Assembly: GCA_020636225.1 (NCBI GenBank)
Contig: JACJYI010000003.1
Location: forward strand, 1 to 64,000
Reading direction: 5' to 3'
Length of the DNA: 64,000 nucleotides
DNA from: Lewinellaceae bacterium
GTDB taxonomy: Bacteria; Bacteroidota; Bacteroidia; Chitinophagales; Saprospiraceae
The notes under the pieces were generated by a model. That model was not told the DNA's origin. It searched no databases and was given only the letters and a program-made list of their open reading frames with translations. Made by a program: the position numbers and the translations under genes. Below are positions 26,348-33,965 of the stretch, in pieces. Each line of letters opens with the position of its first letter. Positions within the stretch are counted from its first letter, which is position 1.

Positions 26348-26422
26348 TGGGCCCAGAAGGATTCGAACCTCCGACCCCCTCGGTGTAAACGAGGTGCTCT
26401 GAACCAGCTGAGCTATGAGCCC
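26348..26422 (-). tRNA. tRNA-Val (anticodon TAC)
   Basis: A 75-nt cloverleaf: acceptor GGGCTCA pairs with TGGGCCC (one G-U pair). The D arm is TAGCTCAGCTGGTT, the anticodon arm CCTCG-TTTACAC-CGAGG gives anticodon TAC, and the T arm contains GGTTCGAATCC. The discriminator is A and CCA is not encoded (CCC follows). A promoter box and a terminator flank it, so it is a single-gene transcript. Confidence 0.95.
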
Positions 26423-26454
26423 TGATAACCTTCACCCTTCGGTGAAAGCGGATG

Positions 26455-26462
26455 CAAAGATA
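26455..26462 (-). promoter_or_regulatory. Minus-7 box of tRNA-Val (TATCTTTG)
   Basis: Matches TAnnTTTG on the minus strand, 32 nt before the tRNA 5' end. The leader between them holds a small hairpin TTCACC/GGTGAA (26431-26446). Confidence 0.7.
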
Positions 26463-26561
26463 AGTTCTCGATCGTTATCACGCAACTTATGGTAAAAAAT
26501 ATCCATAGATGTATCAATTTTACAGACATTGCCGTTCTAATGCACATATCCGCCCTGTTTC

Positions 26562-29195
26562 ATGTCCCTCCTTCCTGTCCTCACCTGGGGTAAACGTATC
26601 GTCATCTCTCTCGTGATCCTCGCGACCAGCCTGTATCTGCTGGCCTGGATCTTCGAAGATCGCCTGGGTCGCATGGCCCTGGAGATGGTGCGCCAGGAAG
26701 TGACCACGGACGTCCGGGTGGGCACCTTTCACCTGTCCTTCATCCGCGCCTTTCCACGGATTCGCGGTTCCTTCCGTGATGTCTTTGTCCAGGGAGCCGA
26801 TGGCGACACCCTGCTGGCCTGTCATACCCTGGGGCTGAACCTGGGTTGGTCGACCCTCTGGTCGGATGAGGCCGTACTGGATGCCCTCCTGATCGAAGAC
26901 GGACACCTGCGTATCCATCTGGACAGGAAGGGCGAGGCGAACTATGCCATTTTTACACCTACGGATGACCAGGCTCCCCAGCCGGTGCGACTCAACCTCA
27001 GAAAAGCCATCCTCCACGACCTGTGGATCAACTATCGGGATGATGCCGGAAGGACGGAAGCCGATGTGTTCATCGAGGATGGGACCATCAAAGGCAAATG
27101 GCAGGGCGAGTCCATCCAGTTGCAGGAGGAACTGGCCGGCCGACTGAGCCGCTATTGTTCCGCCCGGGATACCCTGATCCATGATCTGGCCATGGAGGCT
27201 GAGGGGCCCCTGCATATCGACCTGGCTTCACAGGCCTATGTGCTCACCGGCACGAACCTCAAGCTGGACGGCGTGGAGATGTTCCTCAAGGGCCAGTGGC
27301 AGATCGAGCCAAAAGGCACCTATCTGGACCTCAATCTGGCTGCCGAGGGCCAGGACATGGGCGACCTGTGGACCCTGGTCGGCCGGCAGGCCAGTCTGGC
27401 ATCCACCGGCCTGGTTTGGGAAGGTCCAGCCGACCTGGACCTGTCCCTCAAGGGGATGGTAAAAGGAGACCGGCTTCCAGCCATCCAGGCCAGTCTCCGT
27501 CTCCAGGATGCCAGCCTGCAACATGACCGCCAGGGTCTGGATGACCTGTCGCTGGAAGTACGGTGGGATCAACCTGCCGGCAAGTCCATCGATGCCAGCA
27601 TATTCACGATCGACCACCTGGATGCGGCCTATGCCGGACAGCCATTGCATCTGGAAGGAACCGTCCGGCAACCGGGTGATCCGGTGGTCGACCTCCGCCT
27701 GGAAGGCAGTCTGCCTGCCGCCCTGTTGCAAACCGAGTGGATCAGTGGACAGGAAGGCGTTTTCCGGTTTACCGATGTGACCCTGAAGGGAAAGCTGAGT
27801 CGACAGGATTTGCAGGCCAGTGGCCGGACCGATCTGGAGGGTATCGTCCTGGTCTACCAGCAGGATGAGGTGCGGGTGCCCAGGGGAGTGCTCCGGCTGG
27901 ACCAGGACCATCTCCACGTGGATGAACTGCAGATCCGGGTCGCCGGGAATGACCTCGACCTGAAGGGGGAGGTCAAAGGGTTTCTTGCTCAGTTCCGCGA
28001 CCAGTTGCGGCCGGTTCCGATCGAGTTTCAAGGTGAGGTCCGGACTGCCTCGCTCGATGTGCACGGGTTGATGGAACAGTTCCAGAAGTGGCAGGATCAT
28101 GTGCCGGTCGCTGCGGGACAACCCGTTGCCGATGACGGCATCGGCAGCCCGGCGTTCAAGGTGTTCAAAGGAAAACTGTCGGCCAGCATTGGCAAGTTTA
28201 CCTGGGAGGAGATCCATGGTGAGGATTTTTCGGGAAGTGTGTCCGTCGATGGTACTACCATGCTGCTCAGTGGTGATGCCCAGGCCATGGGCGGATCGCT
28301 GAACCTGGAGGGGGAATTGACCTGGGGGCAAAAGACGATCTGGGAAGGGGCCCTGACCTGCGAAGAAGTGGAAGTGGAAGAAGCCTTCCGCCAATGTCAC
28401 AATTTCGGGCAGACCTTCATTACCGGCCAGCAGATCAAGGGCGAACTGAGCACCCAGCTGCTGTTCAATGCCGAATGGGATGCGACCGGCCGATTCATCC
28501 CGGAGAACCTGCATGTCTATTCCGCCATTCAACTCGATGATGGTGAACTGGTCGGCCTGGATGTCCTGGAATCGTTTTCCGATTTCATCCATGTCAACGA
28601 TCTGCGCCATGTGCGTTTCAGCACCCTGCAAAACTATCTGGAAGTGGTCGATGGGATGGTCTATCTGCCCAGGATGACCATTCGCTCCAACGCTCTGGTC
28701 CTGGATGTGACGGGCCTCCATGGCTTCGACCAGAAGATCGACTACGGTCTTCGCGTGGATGCCGGGCAGGTGCTGATCAACAAGATCACCCGGCATGATG
28801 CATCGCTGCTGCCCAAGCCGGCCCGAAAGAATGGCTGGTTCAACTTGTACTATCACCTGGAGGGGACGGTGGATGATTATACCTACAAGGCCGACCGGGG
28901 GCGGGTGAAAGATGATTTTGCCAGGAGCCAGTTCCATCGCGATCGGATCCGGACGGTATTGGAAGGCGAATTCGGCCACCTGCTGTTTGAGGATGACCTC
29001 GAAGAGGACGCTCCCATGGCCCAGCAACTGACCGAACCGGATACCCGAAGTCCGTCCCTGTCCGGATCAGCCAGATGGGGCGGGAATGCCACCACCAGGA
29101 CCTCCGCTCTCCAACAGAAGACCCCCGTGAAGGAAGAAGGGGAATACCTGGAGGATTTTGAGATCGAGGGAGGCGGAGCCAGGAAAAAGAAATGA
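26562..29195 (+). CDS. AsmA-family envelope protein
   Basis: This 877-residue protein has one N-terminal membrane helix (RIVISLVILATSLYLLAWIF) and then a long beta-rich region. It matches AsmA/TamB-like bridge proteins that span the periplasm and are thought to move lipids to the outer membrane. N-terminal features are VRVGTFHLSFIRAFPRIRGS and LGLNLGWSTLWSDEAVLDAL; the AsmA C-terminal domain is visible as FNAEWDATGRFIPENLHVYS and SNALVLDVTGLHGFDQKIDY. The last ~60 residues are polar and end in a basic KKK tail. It stands alone on this strand between tRNA-Val and a convergent transporter. The start follows TTTC with no clear TAnnTTTG box. Confidence 0.85.
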   Translation: MSLLPVLTWGKRIVISLVILATSLYLLAWIFEDRLGRMALEMVRQEVTTDVRVGTFHLSFIRAFPRIRGSFRDVFVQGADGDTLLACHTLGLNLGWSTLWSDEAVLDALLIEDGHLRIHLDRKGEANYAIFTPTDDQAPQPVRLNLRKAILHDLWINYRDDAGRTEADVFIEDGTIKGKWQGESIQLQEELAGRLSRYCSARDTLIHDLAMEAEGPLHIDLASQAYVLTGTNLKLDGVEMFLKGQWQIEPKGTYLDLNLAAEGQDMGDLWTLVGRQASLASTGLVWEGPADLDLSLKGMVKGDRLPAIQASLRLQDASLQHDRQGLDDLSLEVRWDQPAGKSIDASIFTIDHLDAAYAGQPLHLEGTVRQPGDPVVDLRLEGSLPAALLQTEWISGQEGVFRFTDVTLKGKLSRQDLQASGRTDLEGIVLVYQQDEVRVPRGVLRLDQDHLHVDELQIRVAGNDLDLKGEVKGFLAQFRDQLRPVPIEFQGEVRTASLDVHGLMEQFQKWQDHVPVAAGQPVADDGIGSPAFKVFKGKLSASIGKFTWEEIHGEDFSGSVSVDGTTMLLSGDAQAMGGSLNLEGELTWGQKTIWEGALTCEEVEVEEAFRQCHNFGQTFITGQQIKGELSTQLLFNAEWDATGRFIPENLHVYSAIQLDDGELVGLDVLESFSDFIHVNDLRHVRFSTLQNYLEVVDGMVYLPRMTIRSNALVLDVTGLHGFDQKIDYGLRVDAGQVLINKITRHDASLLPKPARKNGWFNLYYHLEGTVDDYTYKADRGRVKDDFARSQFHRDRIRTVLEGEFGHLLFEDDLEEDAPMAQQLTEPDTRSPSLSGSARWGGNATTRTSALQQKTPVKEEGEYLEDFEIEGGGARKKK

Positions 29196-29216
29196 TCCCC
29201 GGGTCCAGATTCCTGG

Positions 29217-30137
29217 TCAGGGGATGCGCACCCGTTTGCGGGCCCGCTGGAAATCCCGGTTCACCAGGTAGACCCCGGTCAGGATCAACAGGGTAGCGAT
29301 GCCCACCTGCTGGTCCAGACGTTCATCCAGGATGGCCCAACCGACCACCAGGGCGATCAACGGGTTGATATAGGCATAGATGGATACGATCGTGGCGGGC
29401 ATATGAGCCAGGGCATACATGTAGGAGGTGTAGGCCACCAGCGAGCCCAGGAGGACCAGATAGATCATGGACCATGTGACTTCGGGAAGCCAGACGGCGC
29501 CCGTCCAATCCTCCATCGGCGCGCTGACCAGCAGGGTGAGCGCACCACCGGCGACCATTTGTATGCCCGCATTGAGGAGGACCGGGTAAGCCCATTTCCT
29601 CGATTTGGAAATGATGGAACCATAGGCCCAGCCTACCTGCGCCAGAAAGAGAAACACCAATCCCCAGACGTACCCGACATCGGCCGAGAGGGTCAGTTCA
29701 TCCCAGCTCATGTAGGCAATGCCCAGCATGCCCACGGAAATTCCCAGGATACTGAGCAGGCGGGGTCGCTCATCCGTCTGCATGATCACGTTGAGCATCA
29801 CCATCACAAAGGGCAGGGCCGCGGATAGCAGGGCGGCGATCCCCGAGGGCAGGTAGCGAAGGGCCACCAGACTGAGGCCATTGCCAATGGACAACATCAA
29901 CAATCCGATCCCCATCTGAAACCGGAGATAGGTCCAGTCCCACCAGGGCATCCTGCTTCGCAAGACAAACCAGCCCAGGATCAGAAAGCCGGCCAGCAGT
30001 TGTCGGATCGCCGAGAACAACAGGGGGGGGACATGGGTGACCCCCACCTTGTTGGCCAGATAGGTCGTCCCCCAGATGACGCAGACCGCCAGGAGGGCCA
30101 ACCAGGCTTTCAGGCTATAGGATGAAGGGGCTGACAT
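29217..30137 (-). CDS. EamA-family (drug/metabolite type) transporter
   Basis: The 306-residue integral membrane protein has about ten hydrophobic helices in two EamA halves (first WLALLAVCVIWGTTYLANKVG; second VGYVWGLVFLFLAQVGWAYG). The family exports small metabolites, amino acids or toxins; the substrate cannot be read from sequence. I start at the ATG at 30137; the TTG at 30146 is also in frame. A near-match to the minus-7 box (CATTTG, ending at 30143) lies only 6 nt before this ATG, so the mRNA may have almost no leader. The C-terminus is basic (RARKRVRIP). The gene converges with the AsmA gene, 21 nt away. Confidence 0.88.
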   Translation of the reverse strand: MSAPSSYSLKAWLALLAVCVIWGTTYLANKVGVTHVPPLLFSAIRQLLAGFLILGWFVLRSRMPWWDWTYLRFQMGIGLLMLSIGNGLSLVALRYLPSGIAALLSAALPFVMVMLNVIMQTDERPRLLSILGISVGMLGIAYMSWDELTLSADVGYVWGLVFLFLAQVGWAYGSIISKSRKWAYPVLLNAGIQMVAGGALTLLVSAPMEDWTGAVWLPEVTWSMIYLVLLGSLVAYTSYMYALAHMPATIVSIYAYINPLIALVVGWAILDERLDQQVGIATLLILTGVYLVNRDFQRARKRVRIP

Positions 30138-30317
30138 TGGACGCAAATGTCTGCTATTTGCCCGTCTCCCAAAGAAATTTCACTTTTTTCACCATCCCAG
30201 GCAGCTTTTTTGTTCGGATGTGCATCTACATTTCCAAGGCATGGTGGATCTGTCGGGATCACCCGCTTGGCGATCCCCTGCCTGAAGACGTAATGAGTGA
30301 AGCGTTAAGCAACGTGT

Positions 30318-30351
30318 ACCCTGCGGTCGCCCACCGCGGGGTTCTTTTTTC
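30318..30351 (+). terminator. Orphan terminator upstream of the ABC-F gene
   Basis: Stem ACCCTGCGGT/ACCGCGGGGT (10 bp with one G-U) with loop CGCCC, then TCTTTTTTC. No protein gene on the plus strand lies before it, since the neighbour to the left runs the other way. It may end a small RNA starting in about 30150-30240, or act as an attenuator for the ABC-F gene 82 nt downstream. A second hairpin GGGATC/GATCCC lies at about 30258-30280. I recognise no known RNA family. Confidence 0.6.
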
Positions 30352-30418
30352 AGTACCCTCCGACAAGAAAAATCAGCAATCCCTCCAGAGGAACCATCCA
30401 GTGCGGTCCCGGCCGTCT

Positions 30419-30426
30419 TACCTTTG
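30419..30426 (+). promoter_or_regulatory. Minus-7 box of ABC-F gene (TACCTTTG)
   Basis: Matches TAnnTTTG and ends only 6 nt before the ATG at 30433. Transcription would begin at or just before the start codon, giving a leaderless or nearly leaderless mRNA. Confidence 0.65.
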
Positions 30427-30432
30427 CCCTCT

Positions 30433-32307
30433 ATGACCTATCTGGAACTCGAAAACGTCAGCAAATCCTACGGAGAGAAGATCCTCTTCGACGCGGTCAG
30501 CCTGCACATCAACAAGAACCAGAAAGTCGGATTGGTGGCACGGAACGGATCCGGAAAGAGTACACTGCTGCGCGTGGCGGCCGGTGTCGACCTGCCCGAG
30601 GGGACACATGCCCGGGTCAGCCTGCACCCGGAAGCCCGATTGGGATTTCTGACCCAGGATGCGGACTTCGATGCCCACAAGAGGGTCATCGATATCATCC
30701 TGGATACTGGTGACCCCGTCCTGAAGCTGGTCGCGCGTTACCAGGAGCTGATGGACCGCGACCCCCATCATCCGGACATGCAGCACGTCTTGCACGACAT
30801 GGAGGAGAAGGGAGGCTGGGCCCGCGAGTCAAGGATCAAGGAGGTGCTGGGGAAGCTCAACCTGCACGACCTGGACAAGACGGTCGGTCAGATGTCCGGG
30901 GGCGAACGCAAGCGGCTGGACCTGGCCCGGGTCATCCTCGAGGATCCGGATTTTCTCATCCTGGACGAACCGACCAACCATCTCGATGTGGAGATGATCG
31001 AATGGCTGGAACAGTTCCTGAGCCAACCCGGCCTGACCATCTTTATCGTCACGCATGACCGGTACTTCCTGGAGAATGTCTGCGACACCATTGTCGAGCT
31101 GGATCGCGGACAGATCTATAAATACAAGGGCAACTATGCGGATTTCCTCGAGAAGAAGACGACCCGCGAGGATACCCAGCAGGCAGAACAGGGCAAGTTG
31201 CGCAAGCTGATGTTGCGTGAACTGGAGTGGGTGCGCCGATCACCTTCCGCCCGGGGTACCAAGGCGAAATCCCGCGTGGACCGATTCTACCAGATCAAGG
31301 AGGCGGCAACGGCCAAAGGCCCGGAGAAGGACCTCCAGATCGACCTGAAAGGGAGCCGGCTGGGCAGTAAGATCCTCGAAGCCCACTATCTGACCAAGCG
31401 ATTCGGCGACAGGCTGCTGGTCGATCAGTTTTCCTACAAGTTCAAGAAAGGCGAACGCGTCGGGATCGTCGGTCCGAACGGTGTGGGGAAGACCACCTTC
31501 CTGCAGATGCTCACCCAGGAATTGCGACCGGACAGCGGAAAGATCGTGATCGGGGGGACGGTCATCTTCGGGTATTATACCCAGTCGGGACTGCAACTGT
31601 CCGAAGACAAGCGCGTCATCGATGTGATCCGGGATATCGCCGAGTTTGTGCCCCTGGACAAGGGCCAGAAGCTCACGGCTCCCCAACTCCTGGAGCGCTT
31701 CATGTTCTCCCGCCCGCAACAGCAGGTGTTCGTCTCCCAGCTTTCCGGTGGCGAAAAGCGGCGGCTTCACCTCCTGAGCATCCTGATGCAGAATCCCAAT
31801 TTCCTGATCCTGGACGAGCCGACCAACGACCTGGATGTACTGACCCTGAATGTCCTGGAGGACTATCTGATGGATTTCCCGGGAGTGGTGCTGATCGTGA
31901 CGCACGACCGGTATTTCATGGACAAGATCGTCGATCACCTCTTCATCTTCGAAGGGGAGGGGAAGATCCGGGATTACAATGGCACCTATACCGAGTATAG
32001 GACCTGGCTCAGGGAGAAACAACGGGAGGATCGCGCGACACGCGAACCCGACGTCCAGAAGTCTGCTGCTCCCCGCAAGGGAGAGACAGCCGGCATTACC
32101 TACCAGCAGAAGCGGCAGATGGACAAGCTGGAGCGGGAGATTGCCACGCTGGAAACGCGCAAGGCAGCGATCCATACGCGCTTTGCGGAGGAGACCCTGG
32201 CCAGTGAGGATATCGTTGCCCTCAGCAAGGAGTTGGACAGCATTCAGCAACAGATCGAGGAAAAGGAGCTGGCCTGGATGATGATCGCCGAAGAAGGCAG
32301 TCAGTGA
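30433..32307 (+). CDS. ABC-F family ATPase (Uup/EttA-like, ribosome-associated)
   Basis: The 624-residue soluble protein has two ABC ATPase domains and no membrane helices. Domain 1 has Walker A GLVARNGSGKST, signature MSGGERKRLDLARVI and Walker B FLILDEPTNHLD. Domain 2 has GIVGPNGVGKTTF, LSGGEKRRLHLLSI and FLILDEPTNDLD. Between them lies the charged P-site tRNA-interaction linker (about residues 240-300). The C-terminal ~80 residues form a coiled coil (QKRQMDKLEREIATLETRKA), as in Uup. ABC-F proteins bind the ribosomal E site and free stalled ribosomes, and some give antibiotic resistance; which applies here is unknown. An in-frame TTG 9 nt upstream is part of the promoter box, so the ATG is preferred. 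Confidence 0.93.
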   Translation: MTYLELENVSKSYGEKILFDAVSLHINKNQKVGLVARNGSGKSTLLRVAAGVDLPEGTHARVSLHPEARLGFLTQDADFDAHKRVIDIILDTGDPVLKLVARYQELMDRDPHHPDMQHVLHDMEEKGGWARESRIKEVLGKLNLHDLDKTVGQMSGGERKRLDLARVILEDPDFLILDEPTNHLDVEMIEWLEQFLSQPGLTIFIVTHDRYFLENVCDTIVELDRGQIYKYKGNYADFLEKKTTREDTQQAEQGKLRKLMLRELEWVRRSPSARGTKAKSRVDRFYQIKEAATAKGPEKDLQIDLKGSRLGSKILEAHYLTKRFGDRLLVDQFSYKFKKGERVGIVGPNGVGKTTFLQMLTQELRPDSGKIVIGGTVIFGYYTQSGLQLSEDKRVIDVIRDIAEFVPLDKGQKLTAPQLLERFMFSRPQQQVFVSQLSGGEKRRLHLLSILMQNPNFLILDEPTNDLDVLTLNVLEDYLMDFPGVVLIVTHDRYFMDKIVDHLFIFEGEGKIRDYNGTYTEYRTWLREKQREDRATREPDVQKSAAPRKGETAGITYQQKRQMDKLEREIATLETRKAAIHTRFAEETLASEDIVALSKELDSIQQQIEEKELAWMMIAEEGSQ

Positions 32308-32349
32308 TTCCGGGACGACCTTGTATATTCGTCACAAAGGCAGGCAATC

Positions 32350-33339
32350 GTGCTCCAACTGTTTCGTACCAATCAACTTGTTGTCCATCTCCTGGTCCTG
32401 GTGTACCTGGCCATCCTGTGGCTGCCCGGGTACCTGATCCAGCCATCGGGAGGGGATCAAACCGGCGGATTTGTCTTTGCCTGGCTGAAGAACCTGTTCG
32501 ACGGGGAAAGCGCCTGGTCCTGGTCGCTGACCGTGGCCCTGATCCTGGTCTGGTTCCAGGGCCTGGTCATCAATTATCTGATGAATGAGTACCGGATCGG
32601 AGCCCAGGCGACCCTGTTCCCCGGCTTGTTGATCGCATGGTTCTACTCCAGTTCGCCGGAATTTTACGGATTGTCTCCCCAGCTGGTCGCCAATACCTTC
32701 GTGGTGCTGGCGATACACCAGATCTATAAGGTCTACCGGCAGGGGGAATCAGCCCTGCCGATCTTCAATGCGGGCTTCCTGATCGGACTGGCCTCCCTGT
32801 CCAGCTATGCCTATCTCATCCTGGCCGTGTGGGGTTGGGTGGCGATCGGGATACTCCGCAGCCGCAAGCTGCGAGAGACCCTCCAGTATAGTATTGGTCT
32901 CGTCCTTCCGTGGGGCTTCCTGTACCTCTTGCAGGTCATGTTGACCCCCGTGGGCAGCTTCGCCCAACTGGCCGGGGTGAACTGGGGCTGGCCACCCCTC
33001 CTGATCGGTCCGGACGGGTATCGGATCATTGCCCAGGGGATCGTCCTGTCCGTGATCATCCTCCTGGTGGTCAGCCAGTATGCCCAGGTCACCCTGGGGG
33101 AGACCATGCAGGTGCAGAAGAATATCCAGATCCTGTATTGGGCGATGCTGTTCGGCCTGGCAGCCCTGGGTTTCATCCATCGGATCTCCTTCAGCCACAT
33201 GCTCCTGATCGCGGTGCCGATCGGCACCTTGCTGGGACTGTGGTTTGTCCGGATCCGGCCGGCCCTGGCGGAAATGATCCATTTTCTGTTGTTTGTCGCG
33301 GTCCTGGTCTACCAGTATTTTCCATTGGTGTACCTTTAG
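32350..33339 (+). CDS. DUF6427-like polytopic membrane protein
   Basis: The 329-residue protein has about nine to ten hydrophobic helices, such as LVVHLLVLVYLAILWLPGYL, GLLIAWFYSSSPEF and FLLFVAVLVYQYF at the end. It resembles the Bacteroidota-specific DUF6427 family, whose function is unknown. The start is GTG at 32350, preceded by the purine-rich AAAGGCAGG. It follows the ABC-F gene by 42 nt on the same strand and may share its transcript. No catalytic motif is visible. Confidence 0.75.
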   Translation: MLQLFRTNQLVVHLLVLVYLAILWLPGYLIQPSGGDQTGGFVFAWLKNLFDGESAWSWSLTVALILVWFQGLVINYLMNEYRIGAQATLFPGLLIAWFYSSSPEFYGLSPQLVANTFVVLAIHQIYKVYRQGESALPIFNAGFLIGLASLSSYAYLILAVWGWVAIGILRSRKLRETLQYSIGLVLPWGFLYLLQVMLTPVGSFAQLAGVNWGWPPLLIGPDGYRIIAQGIVLSVIILLVVSQYAQVTLGETMQVQKNIQILYWAMLFGLAALGFIHRISFSHMLLIAVPIGTLLGLWFVRIRPALAEMIHFLLFVAVLVYQYFPLVYL

Positions 33340-33508
33340 TGTTTCATCCTGGCTGGAGTCGCGCCTTCCTTACAGGGTTCAGGTCAATTTCCACCGGGTT
33401 GAATGGTCGACATTCCAGACTGCTTAAAGTATTGTTAATCCGGTTGGTATTCCGGCATGGACACGGAAAAGCTGGCAACTTGCAGGATTGAATGAAAAAA
33501 CGATCCAC

Positions 33509-33955
33509 ATGAAACACCTCCTTCCATTTATTCTCTTCGTCTTGCTGCTTCCCGCCGTTGGCATAGGCCAACCCAGACAGGCTGCCCAATGGGAGCTTCG
33601 GGTAGAAAAGGTGGATGATACCACCTATGACCTGATCGCCGATGCGAGCATTGACAAGGGTTGGTTCATCTATTCCCAGTTCCTGGCCCCTGATGAAGGC
33701 CCGATCCCCACCTCCTTTGATTTTGAGGATGGAGTGAAGTACCTGAGCAAGCGCGAGGACGGGAACAAGCATGAGGTCTACGATGCCATTTTCGAAATGG
33801 ATCTGGTCAAGTTCAGTGATTCCGCCACATTTACCAGTCGGGTGAAGGTGCGCCCCGGTGCAAAAACCCTTTCAGGAAGCTATACGTATATGAGCTGTGA
33901 TGAGACCAAGTGCCTGCCGCCCATCCAGCAAAAGTTTACCGTCGACCTGCCATAA
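33509..33955 (+). CDS. Secreted single-domain DsbD N-terminal-like thiol protein
   Basis: The 148-residue product has a signal peptide (MKHLLPFILFVLLLPAVGIG) and one DsbD alpha/DsbC-like beta-sandwich domain: WFIYSQFLAPDEGPIPTSF, IFEMDLVKF, and the redox pair SCDETKCLPP. The domain normally takes electrons from the DsbD membrane part and passes them to periplasmic partners. The next gene, 11 nt downstream, is DsbD itself with two more copies of the domain, so this is a free third copy acting as a soluble shuttle. The start at 33509 is chosen for the signal peptide; an in-frame TTG lies at 33488. Confidence 0.88.
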   Translation: MKHLLPFILFVLLLPAVGIGQPRQAAQWELRVEKVDDTTYDLIADASIDKGWFIYSQFLAPDEGPIPTSFDFEDGVKYLSKREDGNKHEVYDAIFEMDLVKFSDSATFTSRVKVRPGAKTLSGSYTYMSCDETKCLPPIQQKFTVDLP

Positions 33956-33965
33956 CGTGCGTTTT

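Noticed and set aside
27228..29027. 599-codon open frame on the minus strand
   Set aside because: Antisense to the AsmA-family gene, rich in His, Gln and Leu, with no domain pattern.
30219..30436. Frame with two adjacent Trp codons before the ABC-F gene, considered as a leader peptide
   Set aside because: It reads straight through the terminator hairpin and the promoter box, and the gene downstream has no link to tryptophan.
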